A DNA stretch of 64,000 nucleotides from NCBI RefSeq assembly GCF_004210375.1, contig NC_134834.1, forward strand, positions 10,277,857 through 10,341,856. Direction: 5' to 3'. Every line of letters begins with the position of its first letter. The stretch's first letter is position 1. Below the pieces are notes generated by a model. It searched no databases and was not told where the DNA came from. It was given only the letters and a program-made list of their open reading frames with translations. The position numbers and the translations under genes are program-made. This document shows, one piece after another, positions 49,051-60,175 of this stretch. Origin of the DNA: Tachypleus tridentatus (Eukaryota; Arthropoda; Merostomata; Xiphosura; Limulidae).

Positions 49051-49561
49051 TACTTTGATTGGCCAGGCTGACTCGAGTGAAGCAGTCCAGGGATTTGTGT
49101 CCACTTCCTACCCTGTCCGTCAAAAATTCAAAGTTTGTGTACGGATGAGCAAGAGTAAAAATAAAAAAAGACTAATGTACAACTTTTCAGTCTTTATATT
49201 CAGAAAGAAACGTTTCGTAAGAAGCAGAAGAGAATATAAGCCTTCACAAATCGTTTCTATATTTAATTTCGTGTTACAATTAAAGCCTACTAAAAACGTT
49301 CCGTTTTTTTTCAGTTAGTGACATCACAAGAGAATGTAACCTCGACAAAGTTCATACATATACTTAGTTCTGATACACATCTGTTCTTCACTGCTGAGCT
49401 AAAGTTTCTATTTCTGCCAGCATAATTGTTTACATTCTCAGAAGTTAAGAAAAACGACCTTTACTTTCCACATAAATATAAGATAATATATTTTTTATTT
49501 AAACCAATATTTCGACTTTGTGGATTTTTCAAGTTCGATACGCATTCTCAGAAAAAGTTTT

Positions 49562-49814
49562 TTTGTTTTTTTTTTAAATTTCGCACAAAGCTACACGAGA
49601 GCTATCTGCGCTGGCCGTCCCTAATTTAGCAGTGTAAGACTAGAGGGAAGGCAGCTAGTCATCACCACCCACCGCCAACTCTTTTGCCAACGAATAGTGG
49701 GATTGACCGTCACATTATAACGCCCCTACGGCTGAAAGGGCGAGCATGTTTGGCGCGACGGGGATGCGAACCCGCGACCCTCAAGCGCCTCAACACGCTT
49801 AGCCATGCCGGGCC
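49562..49814 (-). mobile_element. SINE-A copy, small internal deletions
   Basis: The tail lies on the left after a T run and the head (TTAGCCATGCCGGGCCC) on the right. About 12 bp are missing after GCCAACTCTT, and part of the head stem after GCGACCCTCA is short. Confidence 0.92.
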
Positions 49815-50622
49815 CTCAGAAAAAGATCTCAAGGGGAAAGCACATACAAGAAAAAAACAAACATAACCAAAACATACTGCTATTAATGTGCAACACAAGG
49901 ACGATGGGAAGTATTGAACTTAGCTTTAGTTTTAGGGTGAGTTTTTCTCACAAGGATGCGCATCATTCTTTATGATGTATATATATATATATATATAAAA
50001 TAAATCTCTGTAAAAATATTATTCAGGAAACCTTAGAGTTTTGCGATGATGTTTCATCCGAATTCGATTACTTCTTCGGTAAGGATAATAAATACTGTTT
50101 TTGTTTGTTTGTTTGTTTTGGGGAGTTGTATACTGAAAAAGCCTTATGGTTTATTTTGCCGGATGCACAGACAAGTTTTACTTGTTTTAGCCACTATTTA
50201 AGTTTCGCATAAACGCATGGTTTCTCCCCCCACGAAATTTCAATAGCAGTAGTGGGTAATTCCCAACAACATAATTTTACAATAGCAAGTACTTTCCCTC
50301 CCAGTTATCGTATTGCTTAACTCATAAGGCCAAAGATAAAAATGTGTCATACCTCTGACATGGCTTGTCTTAATTAAACCTTATCCAATGAAACAGGAGC
50401 CTCACAAATAAAGATCGCATTGTGACATTTCATCAATAGTATTGAAACATCGTTATACGCTGAGCACCTTATGAGGACACCTCTTCCAGGTGCTAAAGAA
50501 CCTTACAGTTGCCGTCACAAACAAATTACAAAAACACGTGTATAACAGCCAAACAAAGACAATACAAAAACCACTGATGCACTTGGAACGTTACAATTAC
50601 TGCTTTTAGTCAGTTGATGTTC
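49815..50622. other. Single-copy sequence with microsatellites
   Basis: Contains a TA microsatellite at about 49976-49997 and a TTTG repeat at about 50098-50120. No gene was recognised. Confidence 0.6.
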
Positions 50623-50878
50623 GGCTCGGCATGGCCAGGTGGTTAAGGCACTCGACTCATAATATGAGGGTTCGAATCCCCGTCACACCAAACATGTTCG
50701 CCCTTTCAGCCGTGTGGGCGTTATAATGTTACGATCAATCCCATTATTCGTTGGTAACAGAATTGGTGGTGGGTGGTAATGACTAGCTGCCTCCCCTCTA
50801 GTATTACACTGCTAAATTATGGTTGGCTAGCGCAGATAGCCCTCGGGTAGCTTTGCGCGAAATTCCAAACAAACAAAA
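50623..50878 (+). mobile_element. SINE-A copy, full length
   Basis: The head GGCTCGGCATGGCCAGGTGG contains an A-box-like TGGTTAAGGCA; the B box is GGGTTCGAATCCCC. The body lacks a few bases near GTAACAGAATTGG. The 3' end is GCGCGAAATTCC and an AAC-rich tail. Confidence 0.93.
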
Positions 50879-51348
50879 TTATGAATTTATTTAACTTCTG
50901 TCCAGGATAAGAGTACTCCAACTGGTATGTGTGTGTGTGTGATAACTTACGAACTTATTAAGCACACATAAGGTAATGAAAAATTCCCTTTAATATTTTA
51001 AAACACTAGAAAACTACGAATATGCAGTATAGTACAAACTTGTTTGTTTAAATATGTGTAGGCGGCGTTGCTGCGAAGTATAATTTCTCAATAGTTCTTT
51101 CTTAGTTAAGAAACCGGCTTATCTGGCAAATCATCACATGCGACGACTGATGGGATTGTTAAAACTGGAGCTGAGACACCGTTGTTTTCCTACGTTAGAT
51201 GGTTTACAATGTATCAGGTCATCTCATAAGTACAGTAATGGCCGCAATTTTAATACAAAAAGTGCGTCATCATTTCTGTCTTGTAGAAGGCTTTAATGAC
51301 TAAAATATGTAGTAGGACTTTTTCCGATCATTAATCAAATAAACCCTC

Positions 51349-51441
51349 ATGAAGATGGATGTGCCTGAGGAACACATTAAGCATATAATGTTTTACGAGT
51401 TTAAAAAAGACAACAGTGCAACAGAAACTACACGAAACATT
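51349..51441 (+). pseudogene. Mariner transposase, N-terminal piece
   Basis: ATG at 51349, 30 codons (MKMDVPEEHIKHIMFYEFKK, then DNSATETTRNI), then TAA. In intact relatives this is the start of the first helix-turn-helix. The hAT-like insertion begins 13 bases later. Confidence 0.85.
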
Positions 51442-51453
51442 TAAGGTGTTTAT

Positions 51454-53471
51454 TAGGGTGCGTCAAAAAACAAAACGTTGTGACACTCAGTCGCTCGCTT
51501 ATAATTTAATTCCATTCAATGAAAAAAATATGCTAGCGTAAAAATCAATCCAATACATTAATATTTAGGGGTTGCGCAATGCGCACAAAATAACAACGTG
51601 CTTCCGGAAACAAACGAAAAATTGGCATTAGTGAAAGGCTAGCTTCGGCTTTAGACAGAACCCAGATCAGTGACCGAAAAGCCGCGCAAATTTTGCTTCC
51701 TTTTGCAGCTCATATTGGACATAATATCGAGGATCTTGCCATTAGCCCCAGTTCCATAAGGAGGAAACGAATTACTAACCGTACTCTTCTAGCAGCTGAA
51801 TTGAAGGAAAGTTTTTCTCCGAACGTTCCTTTGACATTACATTGGGATGGTAAGCTGATGCCTGACTTGGTTGGCAGAGAGAAGATCGAACGTTTGGCAA
51901 TTTTAGTTTCGGGTGAAGGTGTAGAGAAGATTCTTTCAGTGCCCAAGATTGATAGTGGGGATGCAAATTCAGTAGCTTCTGAGATCGGATCAGTTTTAGT
52001 AGAATGGAATGTAAAAGACAGAATTAAATCGCTTTGCTTTGACACCACGGCGACCAATACAGGATCCAAATCTGGCGTCTGTCTGAGGATTGAAATGTTA
52101 CTTGAACGTGAGCTCTTGCACCTTGTCTGCAGACATCACATTTTGGAGATTCTTCTGAGCGCTGTATTCTCTACTCTCGTGGTAGAGACATCAAAAGTCC
52201 AGATATTACTTTGTTTTTAAACTTTAGAGATTGTTGGCCTGAAATTAATAAAACTAAGTACATAACAGCAGTAGAAGCAATGCCACCCGAATACAGCCTT
52301 GGAAGGATGATATTATTCAATTTTGTCAGAATCTCCTTCAATCTCATCAACCACGGGACGATTATAAAGAGCTCTTGGAATTAGCTGTCATTTTTCTTGG
52401 ATCTCTTCCACACGGACGTTCTTCAGTTTCTTTCCGTACTTCTGGTGCTGTACATCGTGCACGATGGATGGCTCGAGCAACATATTCTCTAAAAATTTGG
52501 ATGTTCCAAGAGGAGTTTGGTAGACTGCAACCACGGCCTGCTTCATCTCGTGTTTCATTTGACGCACATTTCTGCAGCAAACTTGGCGATTTGTGTGTCT
52601 TTATAACTAAACATTACTTGCTCTCATGGTTTACAGCTAAGGATGCTTCCGTGGCAGCTCGAAGGGACCTTACACTACTCAAGAAACTTGCATTGCATGA
52701 AAATCATATGATTAAGGAAGTTGGTACAAAGGCAATGAATCGGCATTTATCTGAGGTTGCAGTTGGGCTTGCGCTCTTTGATGACGGTGTAACGAATAGC
52801 GACAAATTTAAGATGGTCTCAAATATGAATACCGTGAAAGGATCTCCTGGGCCAACTCCACGTTTAACAGTTGATGCTGCAAGCAATGCTGTTTCCAGAA
52901 AGCTTCCAGATTTTTTTACCTCGGCAACGAAGAAAATTTTCTACCATCTAGATATTAGTAGCGCATTTTTATCATTACCACCGAAAGAGTGGAGCGCCTC
53001 CGAAGAGTACAAACAAAGAAAGGACAGAGTAAAGAAACTTTTTGTGACAAATGACGCAGCTGAAAGAGAAGTAGCCTTAATTCAACAGTTTACATCAAAG
53101 GGCCGCACCAAGAACAAAGATCAATTTCAGTATTTGATTCAGGTGGCAAAAGAACATCGGCGAACATAATGCGAAGGGGGCAGGCAAGATAAAACTTCAA
53201 TGAAATAAATTTTTCTTTCAAGTTTTTATATTTTTGCTAATTGTATAATCAATAAATATTAAATAATTTCTTTAAATAATTTAATTACCATTAACAATGT
53301 AATGTAGGGTAAATTTAAGGAAAATAGTGAACTTTGCGAGGGATGCACGACCCCTAAATACTTCGCGATTGAAATGAAACTTTGTCTATGTTCTTTTCTC
53401 ATGCAGTGGCACAACTGAGCAAAAAAATTGGAACATTTTAATTTTTATCCTTTATCCGCTGACGCACCCTA
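51454..53471 (+). mobile_element. hAT-like DNA transposon nested in the mariner
   Basis: Perfect 12 bp terminal inverted repeats (TAGGGTGCGTCA at 51454, TGACGCACCCTA ending 53471). Target duplication of 8 bp with one mismatch: GTGTTTAT at 51446-51453 and GTGTTCAT at 53472-53479. The right copy continues the mariner frame, so it is the original target. An 8 bp duplication fits the hAT superfamily. The coding region occupies 51591-53169. The element is 2018 bp. Confidence 0.85.
51591..53169 (+). pseudogene. hAT-like transposase, frameshifted
   Basis: The first frame, about 51591-52220, includes SERLASALDRTQISDRKAAQ, LTLHWDGKLMPDLVGREKIE, LCFDTTATNTGSKSGVC and HLVCRHHILEILL. The last two resemble the acidic core motif and the C-x-x-H motif of hAT transposases. 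The second frame, about 52290-53169, includes GRSSVSFRTSGAVHRARWMA and the C-terminus ending KEHRRT then TAA. Between them is an intermediate frame (KSPDITLFLNFRDCWPEINK), so at least two frame shifts separate the parts. Similar proteins, as I recall, occur as uncharacterised repeats in many invertebrates. No BED finger is seen. The exact family is uncertain. Confidence 0.75.
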
Positions 53472-53479
53472 GTGTTCAT

Positions 53480-54360
53480 GGTTCGGAGTCTCTCAATGAA
53501 AGAAAATGTCGAAGGTGGTTTCAGAAGTTCAGATCAGGTGACTACAGTTTAAGTGATGAACCACGTTCAGGTTGTCCTGTTAAGTTTAATGATGGCTTGC
53601 TGTTTGCTACACTTGATGAAGATTGTGTTGTAACAGTTGAAGAACTAGTACAGAAGTTTAATTCAACCCATTCACCAGTTCACTGTCATCTGCAACAGCT
53701 TAGTAAGGCGTCAAAACTTGGAAAATGGGTCCCCCGTGATTTGACAGAAGCCAACCTCAGAGCAAGAGTGGACATTTATACTTCTCTGCATTCTCGTGAA
53801 CTTCACTCACCCGTTTTGGACAGGTTAGTAACTGGAGATGAAAAATGAATATATTATCAAAATGTTAAGAGCTGCAGACAATGGTTCAGTGCAGGTAAAC
53901 TGGCTAAAGCACAGTCCGAAATGGACCTCCACCCTAGGAAATTCTTGTTAAGCGTTCGGTATGATCCACTTTGAGTTGCTGCCACTCAATATAACAATTA
54001 CAGACCTCCATTGTCAACAGTTACAGCGCTTGAATGTTGCACTGAAAGAAAAGAGGCCTGCTTTGATCAATCGTAAAGGTGTTGTGTTACACCAGGATGA
54101 TGCACGGTCCCATACAGCAAGAACCACATCTGTAAAGACTGAAGATCTAGACTGGGAAAAACTTCCACATCTTCATTATTCTGCAGACCTTGTCCCATCT
54201 GATTATCATCTATTCTGAAGTTTACAGAACTATCTTGATGGTAAACAGCTTGGAACACATGAAGATGTCAAAACTACCATCTCTACAGTTTTTTCCTCCA
54301 AACCACAAGAATGTCCCATAAGTGACAGTCAGAAGTTTGTGAACCGCTGACAGGAAGTAA
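53480..54360 (+). pseudogene. Mariner transposase, main piece
   Basis: Frame fragments cover the rest of the DNA-binding region and the catalytic domain. The first catalytic aspartate is in VTGDEK (stop TGA directly after, where the family has W), the second in HQDDARSH, and the last lies near SADLVPSDYHLF (stop after F). At least two frame shifts occur between 53850 and 54350. Confidence 0.9.
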
Positions 54361-54463
54361 TTAATAATAATATAACATTATTGATTAAATAACATTAAAA
54401 GTGTTTGAAATCATTTCTCTTTTTCTGAACCTAAAATCGGACATTACTTAAGGGATGACCTGA

Positions 54464-56050
54464 TACTTTTGACGTCTAAAGTCGAAGCCCATTACAATGG
54501 AAACTTCACCAGTTTTATTTTGAAGACCCTCGAACATCATACAGAACATGATCGGAAATAACAAGCCCCTAAAATCGATTTAGCACAATATATTAATTTT
54601 TCTTGCTCTTCTGTGCATTTTGTATTCATTACTGTTTTATAAAATAACTTTAGTGATTTACCACATTGTGTAAAACTGTTTATGCAAAAGTTCACTTATA
54701 AATTTTAGTTCTTATGCATGCACACAAGTAAAATTCATTATTTCTTTGAAGTTATCACAAAGATACACAATAGGCTATTTGTGTTCTACTCACCAAGGGT
54801 ATCGAAAATCCGGCTTCTAGCGTTGCAAGTCCGCAGACATACTGATGAGCCACTATGAGGCGACAAATTCACTGTAATCTCTCATTGTAAAACTTGATCG
54901 AGGACATCCGTACGCTGACGCATGAAGCATTCTACCATATTTATCACATCTCTCTTACTATTAGTGAAAGTATATTCGTTGTGAACGTTTTACCTTATTT
55001 TAAAGGTCTCATTCTGAATTGTAACTCCATTTATGATGAACTTCTCTGAACTGTAGGATTATTATACTTGTCATAATACATCAATATTAGGCTTATTATT
55101 ATTCAACAGTATATTCATTATTCATTTCCTAAGGAATTTTCAAGGAAAGCGTATAATGTATATCAATCACATTGTGCCCCCGTATGTTTTACTGATGACG
55201 CGTTTCACTACGTACAGAGCTAGTCGGGCCAGCTAGTAACATTTGACTTAAGCCTAATTTAACAATAGATTAACAAAAAGAGCATTAATGAAAAATCTGT
55301 TACAGAATCTTTCAATAAATGGTTTGGTGATAATACTTTCATAACACCAAACTGAAAAACAACTGAAACTTAGGCTCAGGGATTTTTTTTGGGAAAAAAA
55401 AATCTTTATTAAGAAACTTCAGACACAGAGTGAATAAAACCAAAACTTTTATTCCAGAGAGGGCTCTACAAGAATAATACCACCATATTGTTTGTTATGG
55501 TCAGCAATTTCTGTCTTGAGCTGTCCGTTTTCATAATTTAAGTGTTGTATTTAATTGGCTTATTATATAAATTTAAAATTAATTTTAAAACATTCTCCAA
55601 TTAAAGGTAGAAAATATTCGAAATATGAATATAACACCTAAACAGGTATGCTTCTACACATTTTACTTCGGATAAGAATTACGAAATTTTAAGAAAGGTA
55701 TATTTTCCGGTTGAGATTACAAGTGTCCTAACAATATCGAAAACTACTGCTTAGTAAAAACAAAACTTGACTAAAACTATCGTATAAATCTATATTCAAG
55801 TTATATTTCCAGCAAACTTCAAAATATGTGATAAACTAAATCTAATTTTGTTCGAGTTCTCCACTACAACATCCGAGTAAAATTCCCGAGAAGTGACATA
55901 CACAACTTTCAACACAGTTGTGGTATTATTAGTGTATTTAACGTATACTGTACTCATAATTTTATAAATCGAACGTTTTCCTTTTGATGCTTAAGAATTT
56001 ATCAATATAACCGTAAATAAATATTTTGAAGCTTTATTTAATAGTGAAAA
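54464..56050. other. Intergenic sequence with one SINE-C copy
   Basis: A SINE-C copy in minus orientation at about 54751-54867 (AATAGGCTATTTGTG, GGGTATCGAAAATCC, GTCCGCAGACATACTG). The rest is AT-rich single copy. The left limit of the CIP4-like 3' UTR could lie here, but no signal is decisive. Confidence 0.6.
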
Positions 56051-56174
56051 GGTGTGTGTGTGTGTTTTCTTATAGCAAAACCACATCGGGCTATCTGCTG
56101 AGTCCACCGAGGGGAATAGAACCACTGATTTTAGCGTTGTAAATCCGTAGACTTACCGCTGTAACTGCGGGGGG
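56051..56174 (-). mobile_element. SINE-B copy
   Basis: Well preserved: a GT-rich tail on the left, CATCGGGCTATCTGCTGAGT, GGGGAATAGAACCACTG, TAGCGTTGTAAATCCG, ending at a G run. Confidence 0.9.
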
Positions 56175-57318
56175 ACAGCGAAAATATAAATTGCAAAACA
56201 TCTAATAATAAAACCTTGTACCTAAGTAGAAATTCAGTTACTAGAAGAAAAAAAAAATTCCTTACAAACTTTAGATCATTTCTAACGATTGTTTAATTAA
56301 AATTAAAAGCAATTTCAAAAGCAAAGATATGTAAAGCCAAATAATGACTTAATATCATTAAAGGCCTGCAGTTTTTCTTTTCAAGCAAAAAGCTACAAAA
56401 TAGGCCATTCTGCATCTCTCATAAATATCCAAACATGGTTTTTAGTATTGTACAGTTTCGGACTTACCTCTGGGGAGCAGGCCTACAGAAAGGGAGGTAA
56501 GAAGTTTGACTACATCTGCCTTACCTGTTCAGTACAAATCCAAAAACCAAAGACAGACTTCCTACAGAACTAACAAACTAAAATCATTCTGAAAAGGTCT
56601 ATTTTTTTCATATAAAATCTAAGCTTAAAAGCAAAGTTAAAATTAATTATGAAAATTCATTACCATAATTCTATCAGTATCGTTAATCTGAATACCAGTG
56701 TCAAGCTAAAATAAAACAAAAGACTTAGGTTTTTAATAGTCAAAATTAATAAAGAATTTTTTTTTACTGTGTTTGTAATATTTAATTTCAAACAAATATA
56801 AGATAAAACAATGTTTGAGATGTGATAAAAGACCAAATGTTAGTGTAGTTGTGCTACATAATACTTAAACTAAAAAAAACTGATAAAAAACAGACCTGAA
56901 ATATACTTCCTGTTGAGTGAGAAAAAAATTCTCATTATTTAAAGATTTCTGTGTAGGTTATCTAATCAGAGTTTACAATGACAAAACCAACTAGAAGTAA
57001 AACAAGTTTCTCAGTTAAACAAAACCCACCATAATCATAACACAAACACAAGAGTAAAATATGTCCTGCAAATCAGATACAAATGTCCATCATGATGTTG
57101 AAATACAGTTGGTAATGTAGTTGAAAGAGAAAAAAAAAACTGCCTCTTACCATCCTACACAATAAAATATCTACCATATTCCCTACAGCTTACAACAACA
57201 GTAAATGTCCACTAATCACAGTTTACAGCAATGGCCAGTGTTTATTGTATCACCTACAGTTTACAGTGAATTATCTCTTATCCACTGTGGTTTAAAGTAA
57301 AAATACACGAGTGGTTGA
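56175..57318. other. AT-rich sequence with a weak SINE-C piece
   Basis: A degenerate tRNA-like piece at about 56381-56475 (minus; AAATAGGCCATTCTGC). Nothing else is recognised. Confidence 0.5.
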
Positions 57319-57433
57319 ATGTGTTTTCTTGTAGTAAAGCCCCATCGGGCTATCTGCTGAGTCTAACGAGAGAAATCAAACCCCTGACTTAAGTGTTGTA
57401 AATCTGCAGACTCACTGCTGTATCAGCAGGGGA
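57319..57433 (-). mobile_element. SINE-B copy
   Basis: CATCGGGCTATCTGCTGAGT, AAATCAAACCCCTGAC, AGTGTTGTAAATCTGCAGAC, TGCTGTATCAGCAGGGG. Moderately diverged. Confidence 0.88.
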
Positions 57434-59565
57434 CAACTGGTTAAAATAACATTCAAAATACTGAGTTAACTGAACCTCAGTCTTATGGAAATTAAAGCAC
57501 CCTAAATCTTTCACAGTTAAGCAGTTAATTAACATTTTAGCTAAATAAGGATGATAGTTGGACGTTACTAGCAACTAGAAAACAAGGAAATGCAAAATCA
57601 GTACTTAATATTTTGTCTTGTTCATTTTGAAATAAAACTAACTTAAACTGAGACAAAATGATAGTTTTCATAGTTTCTCTATTTTAGCAGTACAGTAAAT
57701 AATACTGTTATCCCAAGGTCTAACAATCCGAGTTTTATTTAATTTTTGGTACAGTGTTAAAAGTCCATCCCAATGTGTTAAAATATTGTATAATTATAAT
57801 ATGTTTACTTCAAAATACTGTCATCATTTTGAAATCTGTAATCTTGATGAAAATGTAAAAACTTCTGAAGCAAGTTAACAACAAACTTCTCTACAATGAA
57901 CAGATATGTATGAATTTCATAAAAAAACATGTAAAGACGCAGATATCCCCCTAGTAGCTTTGCGCAAAATTAATAAACAAAACAGAGGGGAAAATTTAAA
58001 ACAAGTGACATATTTTGTTAAATAAATCAAAAGGAGGCATCAAAGCCTATAAACAATTACATTCAGGTAAATAAAATCCAAGACATTTTGTTATATAAAA
58101 GTATGATCCAATATAAAGATCGATAAAAAAATTGTAAAATAGGTGCTAATAGCTTCTTTTAAATAAACCTACACAAACTATGTGGTTTAATATTAGCTTT
58201 AATTACACTGGCACCTCAGTATAAAGATTAACATGTTTTATAAGCAGAACATATTGCATCTAAAAATAGAGATTAAAAATTATATGTACTGACAAGAAAA
58301 TTACCAAGTTGTGAGACAACCACTTCCACTCTTTACCCTACAAGCAAATCTAGTTTCATACATTGCCTTGTGGGATCCAAGTATTGAGCAATTTTGAAAA
58401 ATATTTACCAATTTATAAGATTATAATTGTTTTCTGATTCTACTGTCATGAATTTAAAAACAAGTAACCTCCACATGCATGCATTACATTATTTGATCCT
58501 TAAAGATGCGATGTTTACGTAGTCTGAAACAACATAACAAGTCTAGGTAGTTGTTTGATTCTAACAGTTTTATATTTTTAAGCAAACAAAGGATTTATTA
58601 TAAAACATTATACAAAAATATCTTGTGTATAAAAAGATTCAGAAAAACTTGTTTGTAAAACTGTAGCATCACAACAAGCCACAAGAAAAATAAAACATTC
58701 TGGAATTGTTTATAGAAATTTTGTAGTCTTTTAAGAATACTTATACTGGCTAAAACAATGATCACTTTAAAAACAGCAGTAAATACAGCACTTCCGGTAA
58801 AATATAAATGTCACCTATCTTATGTTCATTAACAGATCACACAGCATTTGAAATGTATTAAAAACACTGCATATAAACATGCAGAAATATTCCTAAAATG
58901 TAAATATACTCACAAGAAGAGCATTTACAATGGCACCTTTTCACCAATATCATACTAACTGTATCAACATTTACATGAAAATTTGATATGCTAAGCTAAA
59001 ATCACAAAAGACATAATTAAAACGTATAGAACATGAGTCATCAACTTTTTCTGTTATTCACTTTCATATAATAAAAACATACTTTTACACAAAATTACTA
59101 CAGCTGTCACAAAATTAGGCTTAGAAACTTAATGATTTTGAAACAAATCAGATTTACAGTATTTATTATCACAATTCTTTTCAGTCTGATGATTCTTACA
59201 AGCACTGAACGCCGTGTTAAAATAACGTGTCGGTGAGCACACTATCTCCAGATCATGCTCTTCAATAGAAACATCTACTTAATCTCTCACACATAAAACC
59301 ACAACGAAGGTCCTTCCTTCAGTAGTGCATCACAGTTATAGCTTATGAATGGCCTATTAATTCTCAGAGATTCTATCTTGTCAAGATTTCTGTAACTAAT
59401 ACTGCACTTCAAGACGCATGCCTTCAAATAGCAGCAGAACAAGAACAGCTGTAGTGTTAAAATATAACTAAAGGAGATAGATCTTCAACAAGTTTGAACA
59501 GCTTTAACAAACCCAGAGCTATCCCACAATACACCACAGCTACTATTTTACAAAAGGAGCAGTTT
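57434..59565. other. AT-rich sequence, possible 3' UTR of CIP4-like gene
   Basis: Only a 45 bp SINE-A tail (plus, about 57937-57983, TAGCTTTGCGCAAAATTAAT) is recognised. No coding sequence. Confidence 0.5.
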
Positions 59566-60175
59566 AAGAAATATCTCATTGAACCTCGAAGTCTCACTAA
59601 GATAATATCGTAACACTAGTCCTCTCACATTGAACCTCGAAGTCTCACTAAGATAATATCGTAACACTAGTCCTCTCACATTGAACCTCGAAGTCTCACT
59701 AAGATAATATTGTAACACAAGTCCTCTCACATTGAACCTCAAAGTCTCACTAAGATAATATCGTAACACAAGTCTCTCACATTGAACCTCTCACATTGAA
59801 CCTCAAAGTCTCACTAACACAAGTCCTCTCACATTGAACCTATCTCACTAAGATAATATCGTAACACAAGTCTCTCTCACTAAGATAATATGTAACACAA
59901 GTCCTCTCAAGTCTCACTAAGATAATATCGTAACACAAGTCCTCTCACATTGAACCTCAAGTCTCACACTAAGTCCTCTCACATTGAACCTCAAAGTCTC
60001 ACTAAGATAATATCATAAACAAGTCCTCTCAATTGTCCAAGTCTCACTAAGATAATTGTAACACAACCTCACATTGAACCTCGAAGTCTCACTAAGATAA
60101 TATCGTAACACAAGTCCTCTCACATTGAACCTCGAAGTCTCACTAAGATAATATCGTAACACAAGTTCTCTCACA
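59566..60175. repeat. About 51 bp minisatellite, irregular, about 12 copies
   Basis: Units with CATTGAACCTCGAAGTCTCA, CTAAGATAATATCGTAACAC and AAGTCCTCT. The outer copies are regular; the central part (about 59780-60070) is broken by many small deletions of variable length. Confidence 0.92.

Larger units (their letters stand above)
51214..54463 (+). mobile_element. Mariner DNA transposon, interrupted and dead
   Basis: The left end TCAGGTCATCTCATAAGT and the right end, reversed, TCAGGTCATCCCTTAAGT match over about 18 bp with two differences. TA flanks both sides (51212-51213, 54464-54465). Without the 2.03 kb insert the element is about 1.2 kb, normal for mariner. The coding remnant spans 51349-54360: MKMDVPEEHIKHIM, then after the insert RRWFQKFRSGDYSLSDEPRS, LGKWVPRDLTEANLRAR, RLVTGDEK, LHPRK, HQDDARSHTA and SADLVPSDYHLF, the classic mariner order with D,D34D-type motifs. 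A stop lies before the insert (after ETTRNI), another follows GDEK, and several frame shifts occur later. Confidence 0.95.

Noticed and set aside
49055-49318. 87-codon plus frame near the candidate promoter
   Set aside because: Lysine/phenylalanine-rich translation typical of AT-rich DNA; no similarity recognised.
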